A stretch of 64,000 nucleotides of DNA. It comes from Chrysophaeum taylorii. Lineage: Eukaryota > Sar > Pelagophyceae > Pelagomonadales > Pelagomonadaceae. Position numbers and translations under genes: made by a program. The notes below the pieces were generated by a model. It was not told the origin of the DNA and did no database searches. It saw nothing but the letters and a program-made list of their open reading frames with translations. The DNA is taken from the NCBI GenBank assembly GCA_029834535.1, contig JAQMWT010000379.1, forward strand, positions 248,001-312,000, in the 5' to 3' direction. Of this stretch, positions 55,701-63,376 are shown one piece after another (position 1 is the first letter of the stretch; each line of letters begins with the position of its first letter).

Positions 55701-58048
55701 TAGACGTCGACCGCATGGACTCAGAGCACGGAATTTCGGTATCTGGAGACAGCGCAGCAAGTGAAAGTGCTCGTGAGCAACTCCTGCCCGATGTCCCGTC
55801 TCACCAGGAGTTTGAAGAGGAGCTGACCGCAGCTCTCGAGAAGGTCGACGACGACGCATCCGTGGCTGTGGTGGCTGAGGCGCTGGGAAAGCTGGTGGTA
55901 ATAGAACGGTCCCTTCGCCAGCTTGGAAAGACCCTGGACGACGCAGCAGCAACACCTTACACACGAGAGCGAGACAAAGAGGGGTATAACGTGGTGAATG
56001 AGCGGTTTTCAACCGTTGCGGAGTGCCGCGAAGAAATGATCGTTGCGCTTAAGGAATTCCAGATGGACGTTGTCGTACAAGCGCGCCACGAGATGAAAAC
56101 TCTAGCGAGACAGGCCAAGGTAATGGCGGGCTGGACTTCGCTGATAGGGCACGTCTCGAACCAGCACGAAGTGTACGAGGCAGGGGCGCAGGCGCTAGCT
56201 CAGGAGATTGAGTCGCGAGGAGGTTGGCGCGCTTTCATTTGGCTACGCGACGGTGACTTCAACGAAGAGATCGATCCGACACTCTGGCCGCAATCGGAGG
56301 CCCTGCTGATCTGGGAACAGCTTGTTCACCACTATGTGCAGGAGCTGGCCGCCGAGCGCAAGGGGACGTTGGATCTGCGCAAGAGGATCTCAGCGCTTGA
56401 GCGGGACCTCGAGAAATGCGTAATTAGTCTCGCAAAGCGGCCCGTGGCGGTCGACGCGCTCGACGAACAGTCAGAACGTGGTGGCGAGGAGTACATCAAC
56501 GAACCACCAAATGACGTCCCAGCCGAAAGCCACAACTCCGTTGCCCACGCTTGGCAACAAGAGCGCGTGGCTGCTGCCAAGGTGCACGTCGACCTTGTCA
56601 GTACGCTGCAGCTTGCTCTTCGATCAACTATTGCGACGGGCGTTACTCCGCCGCCGCCGAAAATAGCCGAGCCTACAAAGATACGACCGAAAGAGGAGTG
56701 CGCCGAGGACGCGAGCCTTTTTGCGGACAAGTGTTTTAAACAAGCGTGGAACGATCTCGGTCAGATTCGCGCGGAAGCAGAAATGTCGTTGCAGCTTCTA
56801 CCCGGTGATCGGTCGACGCCAGCTGACGAACAGACGACGCCGTTGCCACCAGTAGTTCGAAAGGAGCCGCCCGCCAATATTCCGAAAGAACCTCAGCCAA
56901 AGCGGGTGCTCCCGAAGGAGCCAACAACGGCGGTACGCTCGGCGATGCAGTTACTGAGGCGCGTCGAACGGGCTGGTGCTGAGCTCAACTCGAATAACGA
57001 AGACCAAGAGGAGCGGCTCCGCGAGTTGCACGAGGTCATGATTGGAGGGCTGCGAAACGACGTCGCGGACGTGAGGCTCCTCAACAAGTTTGTGAAGCTC
57101 GCCATTGACCAAAGCGAGAAGCAACGAGCACGTATTGAGCTTCTCGAACGCGAGATCGAGATTCTCGTGAGGGCCCAGATTGCAGCGCAGAAGAGCGTGC
57201 AGGCACTACGGATAGCCTGCGACTCTAAGGAGACCGCTGCCGTGGTCGAGAACCTTCGGTGCGAGCTCGAGGCAACCAAAGACAAGAATGCGCGTTTGGA
57301 GTCGGCAATTCTTGTTTTACAAAGGACGCGACAAGAGACACGCGATGGCCCAGGACAGCTCGAGCTTCTTGAAGCCATGATGCGGCGACATCATCAGGTT
57401 TCGGCTATCCATGCCGCGCTGTTACCGAGGTACGACGAGGTGGAGGCTGAGCTCTACGTAGTTCTCGCCAAACTCAGAGGCAATAAGGGCACCAAACCAG
57501 ACTTGCACCGCCAATCGATCCAGCTCACAAAGCAGAAAGACGAGCTCGAGCTGAGGCTCTATGCCGCGTTCTGTGAGGTCGAGGAGGTCGAAAAGCTCAT
57601 GACGCACCTCTACGAACGGGTTGAAGCCGCAACGCAATATGTGTTGAGCGGCGAGAGCTATCGTGGCATGTTGATATGGGCCGCCGATAAAGAGGCACAC
57701 TTCAACCAACCACCATCCCCGCGCCTTGCCGCAGCGGCAAGGACCGTGGCTCCTCCAGTGCGAAGCTTGCTCCAGGCGGCAGGATCGCGGCCCGCTACAG
57801 TCGGCAGCAGCGTCTACAACACCGATGCGCTCAAGCGTCAGGAAGTTCGCAAGTTCGCACCGCCACACTCGCGTCAGACGCCAAGCTACGAGCTACCCAA
57901 GGACAGCGCCTTCCCGAGCAAGGCGAGTCTCAGGGATCGATATCGCGATCTCGTCTTGTCAGCGGAATTTCGTGTCAAGCCCAGGCTGCGGCCCGTGCGG
58001 ACCAACTTCCTGTCTCACAGGGCTCGCAACTCGTATGCAGACGCCTAG
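49775..58048 (+). CDS. 2,757-residue coiled-coil protein, family unknown
   Basis: Single uninterrupted exon starting at the ATG at 49775 (MMLQGRPQQRKRH). Residues about 60-720 are dense heptad coiled coil (LREQATKAQEGVAQAELEAQ, AEERASAAEERAMDAMTKLV). A Ser/Thr/Pro-rich region follows, with degenerate short repeats near 745-800 (TSVSQTKAGVDQQ / TSVLQIKAGVDPK). Further coiled coils lie near 1030-1110, 1790-1830, 2100-2250 and 2400-2620, separated by disordered stretches including recurring P-[TS]-SQ motifs near 1510-1610. The C-terminus is basic (RVKPRLRPVRTNFLSHRARN). No motor, kinase or membrane segment is seen. The architecture is like centrosomal, basal-body or Golgi tethers, but this is inference from composition alone. 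Frame continuity over 8.3 kb makes it a confident gene. Confidence 0.9.
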   Translation: MMLQGRPQQRKRHLQPLGGRRHGEMPLRSGKHTDEAPRRQTPPTTTASASPSAGGGGGYTDLTELERRYHLRQDLASSTSRIDAILASMVSRDTDNFDQDRARLAQLLEGHAFQSRQVSESLSEISSWQRAVAESRMVEIAEKEATTSDIATSTREGYKLMAEIDDSNRKRLNFVRSACERAATAEARLRDSTKKQNNKQRSVGHLSNSSSSSKAAIDDDDPELLAEQGEIAKLREQATKAQEGVAQAELEAQTMAHQMREAQETVAAVRDEYDQEMDKLSRVVANLEQKDRIVHLKWRDGAVLASQDMSTFRSASKSLPEATKMKKEIETLKESLAQERQKAHDASSQLRTSRGLIAELEDDLKRTQDELQRRIGGKDDSKADEHPDEKTQRLLASTSPDLGDLIHAAVRQARRPAPSWEVMKAIVRHLEPAYHARQAAEETTEKRVKQLEAELRKITASERAKSSPSVGTSSSEEAAAAGEALRIATERTESAEQDVKTAEERASAAEERAMDAMTKLVAAQAEATRVGDELAKLHKVHAEERERADRAVKEAQLELRQLREQKTKDAPKQQRKDRRMSKASKPKALPPERSEQSSGPRNVDEAVALEERIDQLQIEEEGLRGEIERKNKILALVKSQCASTDESLKRRKRELASLDEQHEKFQAEIVQLTARRDSVRMELASARRDQLEQQRLLGHVNVEVETEETFDCQVQTKWTLDATAWQTQSERAPQIESKHELPTVLTSAASVSQTKAGVDQQRTHTTSVLQIKAGVDPKQTNSTLSPRINVRVNEPQQIDTASSTPQTEMVPNPVLANEPNEEKSERAPPPPKASLPGAARKHHSWTKPRNTEISPTISQPPELAIEQEAGREAEDVAHLTITPPMVLREVDVDRLIAERLAVHSDVPSTPSTGFACLSRSVVLLRGEIPASRQATPPAMQREISVPELAGEPLLNGNSRPLASDDQVRNYVDVRLRDLIPPGGFQSKNEVCEYIDSRLNALRSKREATYLHEAIPPHQDTPHDDARVHEELANTDVRKLEAHVRKVQEELEATKAEKMTLALKTSEQRQELAELNAFLNKAQKVLTGVKRDTLDGIPRGSQDSSRSLIDEEERIGELTSILNFADNLKAGKNEKQGRNAKLKSVQGTPPSPKAQHTRDLRRKSDVLARVLAKQARSKAPAESEQSPWSLQVAEQPELTASPETSSALDEPEISLEHAAIDPIVDEATSPEALWDDNAVSSIEPRANATMEDSSSEQGEIPDLVGQMNDEVHATGDDDTPIYVRLSRRSKSAFTKRKNVKQVTLRRAATTRERGDDDNPGLKLAGRQLAADPVDDDLNAIAAMRRSHGKSQRATRLPERRAIMRVPDASDVLPKRRPHQSPKASTARTRVPSSGRKGVPQNDDVLIKHQPSTAVSHPDGNPERKFDPVCAAKAKLRATFITMLGRGKRGVAKTDSIPTVGGTQHKTSPPPSVTITERQMCSPPATTIHDRESFSAYYNARAPATNVSIPCDSEAPSSQNPLCDNTQSSTLQHARPEEVPFSHIADNHEALPSQEMREGEVPTSQTSFPKSEASSKAIEEASSHSLPILPIVSDETPTSQSASCHEIRAMIYEFQTEMGNAPPLGLGPVPAAIDTQKGTCEATVVIDAHLTNLWHTVESLEEEFQEEDVIEGHSTVQEVAIDLAREHVVELRDAARANDWGRVAELVGELTRSPERTAADAKDNESVGSAAWHPHAKGILANLLHKVQEESGQPLADADNIDAALEMAASELAGWLNQGQEHQFEIPCGFDKTSIELDKRLSELMEQNRELEQALADVKHEIQSETAAVAKKIVVSAPPQRNETDSSPQVKGLKFTALDSVAMVSSSQKPATVQVLTKQNARDSSVGQEAAACSKLNELERIFQRHKLAINAVLRLRRAAAENLRDSKGGSIDGYDNNSYENCSTRSFQEGNGSESPRSTETADEESFVEVENTSSFVDVDRMDSEHGISVSGDSAASESAREQLLPDVPSHQEFEEELTAALEKVDDDASVAVVAEALGKLVVIERSLRQLGKTLDDAAATPYTRERDKEGYNVVNERFSTVAECREEMIVALKEFQMDVVVQARHEMKTLARQAKVMAGWTSLIGHVSNQHEVYEAGAQALAQEIESRGGWRAFIWLRDGDFNEEIDPTLWPQSEALLIWEQLVHHYVQELAAERKGTLDLRKRISALERDLEKCVISLAKRPVAVDALDEQSERGGEEYINEPPNDVPAESHNSVAHAWQQERVAAAKVHVDLVSTLQLALRSTIATGVTPPPPKIAEPTKIRPKEECAEDASLFADKCFKQAWNDLGQIRAEAEMSLQLLPGDRSTPADEQTTPLPPVVRKEPPANIPKEPQPKRVLPKEPTTAVRSAMQLLRRVERAGAELNSNNEDQEERLRELHEVMIGGLRNDVADVRLLNKFVKLAIDQSEKQRARIELLEREIEILVRAQIAAQKSVQALRIACDSKETAAVVENLRCELEATKDKNARLESAILVLQRTRQETRDGPGQLELLEAMMRRHHQVSAIHAALLPRYDEVEAELYVVLAKLRGNKGTKPDLHRQSIQLTKQKDELELRLYAAFCEVEEVEKLMTHLYERVEAATQYVLSGESYRGMLIWAADKEAHFNQPPSPRLAAAARTVAPPVRSLLQAAGSRPATVGSSVYNTDALKRQEVRKFAPPHSRQTPSYELPKDSAFPSKASLRDRYRDLVLSAEFRVKPRLRPVRTNFLSHRARNSYADA
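52014..52200 (+). repeat. Degenerate 17-18 residue coding repeats
   Basis: Three to four diverged units in the 2,757-residue protein: TSVSQTKAGVDQQRTHT, TSVLQIKAGVDPKQTNS, TLSPRINVRVNEPQQIDT and a partial fourth. The first two are clearly homologous at the DNA level. This is a small in-frame tandem duplication. Confidence 0.7.
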
Positions 58049-59930
58049 TGAACTAGATTCTTGGGGAGTGCCCAAAAAGAGAGTCGGTACAAGAGTGCAA
58101 ATACACAACAGTAAGCTTTCTGCGACCCCACTCGCTTCGCGTCTGCCAGAGAGGGGCGACCACACACCCGAAGCCCAGTTTCCTGTCCGGGCGAAGAGCC
58201 GTTGGTCTTGAGTAAAACGAAGTTGAGGGCGCGGCTTTACGCGCGAATGTTGCCGAGAAAGTTGCGCGACCGCTGCCCGGATCGTCAAAGATGGCCTCAG
58301 TCTTCTCCGGAGGGCCCGAGATCAGCTGTAGCACCACCGCTTCCTTTGTATGCACACCCTTTGTCCCGACCTTGTCGTCCCTGTCCACGGCGTTGCAGAA
58401 ACTTGCAGGCCCTTTTCGCAGACCACAGTCCCATAAATCGACGTAATTCTCGTCGAATGTGTCGATAGGTGCTGGCCAGTGATACAGAAGTCATTTCAAT
58501 GTCGAGCGTTTACGATCGCCACATGCGCATGTCCTGGAGCACTATGTCATGAGCCAGCCGCGCGTCTTGGGCGTCTTCTCGCCTGTCGCTGGCCCGCTCT
58601 GTCTTGAGCTAGCCGCGCGTCTCAGCAGCTTTCTCGAATCTGGTTGGCGAGAGCGAGTCTCGAGGGCGGAGAGCGGCGGTGGTTAGAGATGCGGCGATCG
58701 TGACAGCCGGCGAAGCATCAGCGCTCGGAGCGATGGTTGCGGTGATGCCGTCGCCCTTCTGCTCTTCACAGCCGCCATCGTGGCGTGGACCTCGAAATTG
58801 GCCATCGGTGACGGTGGCGGTGGTGGGGGGATCGCAGCCCTCGAGCATTCGCGGCGATCGCATCGGCCGGTGTGTCGTCGTCCTCGTCAGCGTACTCATC
58901 GTCGTCTATGCCTGAGCGCTGCCTCGGTGCGGAGTGCGGCGTCGTTGGCGAGTGCTCGGCCGAGCTTGCGGAACAGTCGTGGCGATTATCTGCCACCATG
59001 ATCGCGGGAAGTCAAACTAATAACCATTACCCTACAAGTGCCTACAATCACGGGGCAGTACATACCGTGCTACCCAAAACTCCTAGGTTTCGCCGATAAT
59101 CATTAGGGTTTTCAAAGGCCGACGACTGCTAAGAGGGGGGATATGCGTGTGGGGGCTTGAGGAAGTGAGGGGATGTGCTGCAAGGCGGAATTGGGAAAAC
59201 CGTTCAGGTGTTAGGGGTAAAGACGTGGGGGCTGCAAAGGCGGGGCCGAGTCGGGGTCATCTTCGAGCCGCGGGGCAGACGAAGAGAGGGCGGCCGGCCC
59301 CGCCCGTAGGTCGTATGCATGCTGCCGCCATTATAGGTAAAGGCCTACCAATGCTTTCCAGGAGCTTGTGAGAATTCCAGAATGATTCTGACACTGATGG
59401 CGTTTTAGGGGGATAAGGGGGACCACGACGTGTCGATCCGAGACCCATGGTATCAGCATTCGCGGCGCGGGGGAGCTCCTTCGGCCAATGCAAGCTCTAC
59501 GTACACGTCTAGAAATCCGCTTCCGACGTTTCGTACGCCCCTGGTGATTCCCATCAACGCCCCTGGAACGCAGAGCACCTACTGGGAGTTACAAACTACA
59601 ACAACAATAACATTAAGTTGAGTCAAATTGGCACAAAACGCCCATCGAACTTTTTTGCAGCTCGATTCCTCGGGTTCATGGTCGACTTTGCTCGTGGTCT
59701 ACGTGCGGCCAAACTAACTTCGTCGGTAATCCATACTCGTCGGACGGGGGTACTTGCTTCAACCTCGGAAAGGCGACCGTCGGCTCCAATTCCCGCGACA
59801 CTGCAGTTACCTCCCTAATGGAGAGTGACACGCACGCGCGCACACACACACGCCCCCCCCCTTTCTCCTCAACTTACTTCATTTGATCAGTACAACCGAG
59901 AGGAAACGATGAACCGGAAGGTGCGCTCTT
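58049..59930. other. 1.9-kb convergent intergenic region, no gene recognised
   Basis: Lies between the stops of the coiled-coil gene (plus) and the aminopeptidase (minus). Only short frames of 60-110 codons exist on either strand, with no family resemblance and no coherent splice chain found. A sequence with CAGCCGCGCGTCT occurs near 58552 and again (TAGCCGCGCGTCT) near 58609. A (CA)n-like and poly-C patch is near 59830-59870. It could hold a non-coding RNA or an unrecognised small gene. Confidence 0.4.
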
Positions 59931-61734
59931 TCACGACGCCTTTACAGCAGCAGCAGCAGCTCTTGTCCGGACCCACTCGACGAGAGTTTTGACGCCATAG
60001 CCCGTCGCTTCCCCGTCTTTTCCGTTCCAAACTGGCCCGGCAATGTCGAGGTGCGCCTGTGCCCACGCTGAGTGAGGTGAGAACAAAAGGAAACAGCATA
60101 CCCATGGAATATCCTTAGGCACAAAGTGCTGGAGGAAAAGGGCGGCGGTAATTGAGCTACCAGCGCGGCCGCCGACCTGCTTTCCTTGTCATAACGCGAG
60201 ACAACACCAACAACAACAAAAACAGCAACAACAGAGAGCCACTCGCGTTTTTGAGGTCGGCTATTTTGCTCTTGAGGGCTTCGTTGTATTCGGCCACGAG
60301 CGGCATGCGCCACATCTTTTCGTCAACAGCCTTGGCTGCGTCGTCGAGCTCTCGCGCGAGGGCATCATCGGACGAAAATAGGCCGGCCACGTCGTCCCCG
60401 AGCGCCACGATGCAGGCGCCGGTAAGCGTGGCAACGTCGATGATGGCCTGCGGGTTGCACTCCTTTTCGGCGTAGACGAGCGCGTCGGCCAGCGTGAGGC
60501 GGCCCTCGGCATCCGTGTTGATCACCTCGATGGTCTTGCCGTTGGAGGCGGTGAGGATGTCGCCGGGGCGCATCGAGTCGGCACTGACCATGTTCTCGCA
60601 AGCGGCGACGATGACGTGGACTGTCACGTCCGGGATCTCGAGCGCGGCGATCGCGGAGGCGGTGCCGAGGACGGCCGCGGCGCCGCCCATGTCGAACTTC
60701 ATGAGCTCGATCATGCCACCCTGCGAGGGCTTGAGGTTATAGCCGCCGCTATCGTAGGTCAGGCCCTTTCCGATGAGGACAAGGCTCGCGCGGGGGGTCG
60801 AGCCCTCGTCCGGGCTGCTTGCCGGGCCTTCGTAGGTGAGGTGGATGAACTGCGCGCCTCGCTCGTCGGCGGCGCCGTTCGCGACGCCCAAGTAACTGCC
60901 CATGTTGCGCTCCTCGCATGCGGCGCGGTCGAGGACCTCGCAGGAGACGAAAGGGGATGAGTCGCGCAATTCATACGCGACGTCGGCGAGGGCCCGCGGC
61001 GTGACGACGTTGGCTGGCGCCCCGACGAGGTCGCGCGCGAGCGCGACGCCGCGGGCGATCTTGCGTCCCGCGTCGGCGGCAGCCTGCGGCGACTCGGCGG
61101 CGCCGATAAGCGCGATCGACTCGAGGGCGGGCGGATCGGCGACGTTGTCCCCGGTGCGAAAGCGGTTGTCGACGTAGCACGCCTCCAAGGCCCCGCGAGC
61201 GACGCCGTCGACGGCCGAGTCGTCCCAGCCCCTATCCGGCAACGGCGCGATCCCGACGACCTTGGTCGTCTTGTCGGATTTCGAGAGACCGGCCGCGAAC
61301 GCGCCCAGCTTGGCGAGGTTCGTCGCGCTTTCGTCCGCCTTGCCCAACCCGAACAGCGCGACCTTGCGTACGGGCGAATTGGTCGAGAGCCGCACGACGG
61401 AGCTCTTCCCCGCGCCGCCCTTGAAGTCGGCCGCAAGCTCGCTCACCGCGCCGTCGAGGGCCGCGTCCGCATCCGCTACCGCGCCCTCGACCTTGACGCC
61501 CGTCTCGCCCTCGTCGACTCCGTACACCGGCAGCACGAGAGCGTCGCCACGAAACGAGCCCACATCCCCGCAAGAGATAATGTTCACGTTGTCGCTCACC
61601 GGAGACGTCAACGGCACGTTTGCGACAGCAGCACTCATCGTCACGGTGCGCGACCGGGTCGCTCCCTGCGAACGCAGCGCGAACGCCGCGGCCGAGACGA
61701 GCACCCTGCTCGCACACACGTTCCGCAAAAGCAT
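59931..61734 (-). CDS. Leucyl aminopeptidase, M17 (cytosol aminopeptidase) family
   Basis: Three exons: 60247-61734, 60102-60176 and 59931-60056, 562 residues. The enzyme removes N-terminal residues from peptides using two metal ions and is normally a hexamer. Metal and catalytic motifs are present: [15 protein letters not shown] near residue 323, [13 protein letters not shown], and the family signature [16 protein letters not shown] near 408. The C-terminal conserved block is rebuilt across introns: [22 protein letters not shown], then [18 protein letters not shown] and [11 protein letters not shown]. Intron 60057-60101 is GT-AG (45 nt). Intron 60177-60246 (70 nt) appears to use a GC donor (AAC|GCGAGT). 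The start at 61732-61734 gives [20 protein letters not shown], a probable organelle transit peptide; Met at [10 protein letters not shown] is the cytosolic alternative. The frame upstream of this ATG overlaps the opposite gene and is discarded. Confidence 0.92.
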
Positions 61735-61812
61735 CACAGAAGGTCGCGACTGAGTCAGTTCAAGGTCTTCGAACACACCACACCCCAACGGCTCTGCAGG
61801 GGGAACGCACCC
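61735..61812. promoter_or_regulatory. 78-bp divergent promoter gap
   Basis: Separates the aminopeptidase start (minus) from the Ubl-membrane gene start (plus). The spacing implies overlapping promoters and short 5' UTRs. No TATA element is visible. Confidence 0.45.
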
Positions 61813-63022
61813 ATGAAGACCACCAGCACGGACGCGAAATACACACAGGTCGATGATGACGAGGAGTCCGGGGACATCGAGCTCCAGGACATCGATCCGA
61901 CGTGCGAAATCAAGGTGCTGAATGTGGGAACGCAGACGAGCAAGACCGTCGAGGTCAAGGCGGGCGGCGTCGTGCGCGATCTTATGGAGGCTATCGAGCA
62001 GGCCTTCGAGGAGGCCCCGGTGCAGCGGCAGCGGCTGATCGCGTCGGGACGGGTGCTCCAGGCGGATGACACCCTCGCTTCGCACAAGCTCGAGGGGTCG
62101 GAGGTGCGGACGGTTCACCTATCGATGCGGCCCGACGACGCCGCGGCTTCGTCGTCGCCCGCCGCTTCGTCTGCCGAGACGACCGTGGTCAACCCGCTGG
62201 CGAGCGTCGACGCCTTGTCGGCGGCCCTGGCCTTGGACCCCGTGCCACCAGGGGAAGCGCGGGCGCGCGCCGACTCGACGGTGAGAGCCGCAGCTCGCGT
62301 GAGGCTCCTCTCGAGCCTCCTCGCGCTCTACTGCGCGCTCAACAGCCTCACCGCGCTCCTCGACGCGACGACGGTCGACCCCTCGGCGAATGCGCCCGAC
62401 CAGCACGCCGTCGTGGAGCTCGCGCTCAACGTCGGTGGTCTCTGGGTTGGGGGGGCGGGTCTCCGAGCCTCTCGCCACCTCGACCTCCCCAGCGCCGAGC
62501 GCTACGACCGCTCGCTCCGCATCTTCGCCGTCACCTTCCTCTCGTACGAGGCGTATTATCGCATTGTCTTTTTGCCCAACACGGTGAACGACGACGACGA
62601 CGAGGACCCGGACCTCGACGACGACCCGGACAGCGACAACCCTGGCGTACTAGGACCGGCCAACACGACCGAACACCAATCTCACCCTGTACACGACGAC
62701 TACCGCGCCGTCGCCTCCTTCGGCGACGACGACCTCGGCGCCGGGACGGGAGCCTCGAGCGACACCGACGACATTACCTTGAGCCACGACTCCCAGATGC
62801 TCTCAGGATTCGTCACCCTCATGCTCATGTCGGCCATCTGGCTCGTCTGCGTCAACAACTCCGCCAGACTCAGAGCCGAGCTCCGCGGCCTCCCGGCCCC
62901 ATCCGATGACGCCGCGTTGCCCTCCTTCGCTCCAGCCACAACAACCCTGGTGCGTTCTCTTCTCTTTTTATACCACGACGATTACCACCGTCATAATAAG
63001 CCTCTCGTCGCCGCAGGATTGA
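61813..63022 (+). CDS. Ubiquitin-like domain protein with several membrane segments
   Basis: Two exons, 61813-62949 and 63017-63022, 380 residues. The 67-nt intron (GTGCGT...GCCGCAG) matches other introns in this window; without it the frame would run to 63156 with a low-complexity basic tail. Residues about 30-108 form a ubiquitin-like domain (CEIKVLNVG...KTVEVKAGGVVRDLMEAIEQ...QRLIASGRVLQADDTLASHK...VRTVHLSMRP). It lacks a C-terminal Gly-Gly, so it is an integral Ubl rather than a conjugated modifier. Hydrophobic segments lie near 163-185, 198-216, 236-254 and 330-348, with an acidic Asp-rich loop near 258-275. This layout recalls Ubl membrane proteins of ER quality control (HERP, TMUB, Dsc3 types), but assignment to one of them is not justified. 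Confidence 0.8.
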
Positions 63023-63376
63023 GTCTTCGTCCGTCACCGTCTCCGCGAGGGCGACGCGACTGCTTTCGTTCCCGACGCCTGCCTCCTCCGCGTTTCGGTC
63101 TCTCCCCCTCGTCACTCGTCACTTGTTTCTCGCTCGCTCCCTCCCCCATTAATTAAAAAATTAGTCCGTTTATAAAGATATGCACATGAAACTTCTTCGT
63201 GAAACTAACTTCTTTCTTTGGTAAAAGATCTTCGTGCGTAACCGACGACGGCGGCGACGACGTACCGTTGGGTGCGTGCGCGGGTCGGCCGCTGTCGGTG
63301 ACCTGTACGGCGATGACGCTTTTTGAAGCAGTACCGTCGGTCGAAGAGGAAGGTGCACCAGTTGATCGAAAGGAGC
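63023..63376. other. Intergenic or upstream exon/intron of the WW gene
   Basis: 354 bp. The frame of the WW gene stays open upstream to about 63320 (…KRKVHQLIERS|MDD…) with coding-like composition and a plausible 3' splice site (TTTTTGAAGCAG) near 63324. An upstream exon of the WW gene is therefore possible. Confidence 0.4.

Noticed and set aside
58609-58899. 96-codon minus-strand frame
   Set aside because: No family resemblance, Thr/Arg/Ala-rich composition and no splice partners, so it is indistinguishable from chance in GC-rich DNA.
61735-62118. N-terminal extension of the aminopeptidase frame
   Set aside because: It overlaps the ubiquitin-like domain of the opposite gene and has no family similarity. 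The ATG at 61734 gives a plausible transit peptide.
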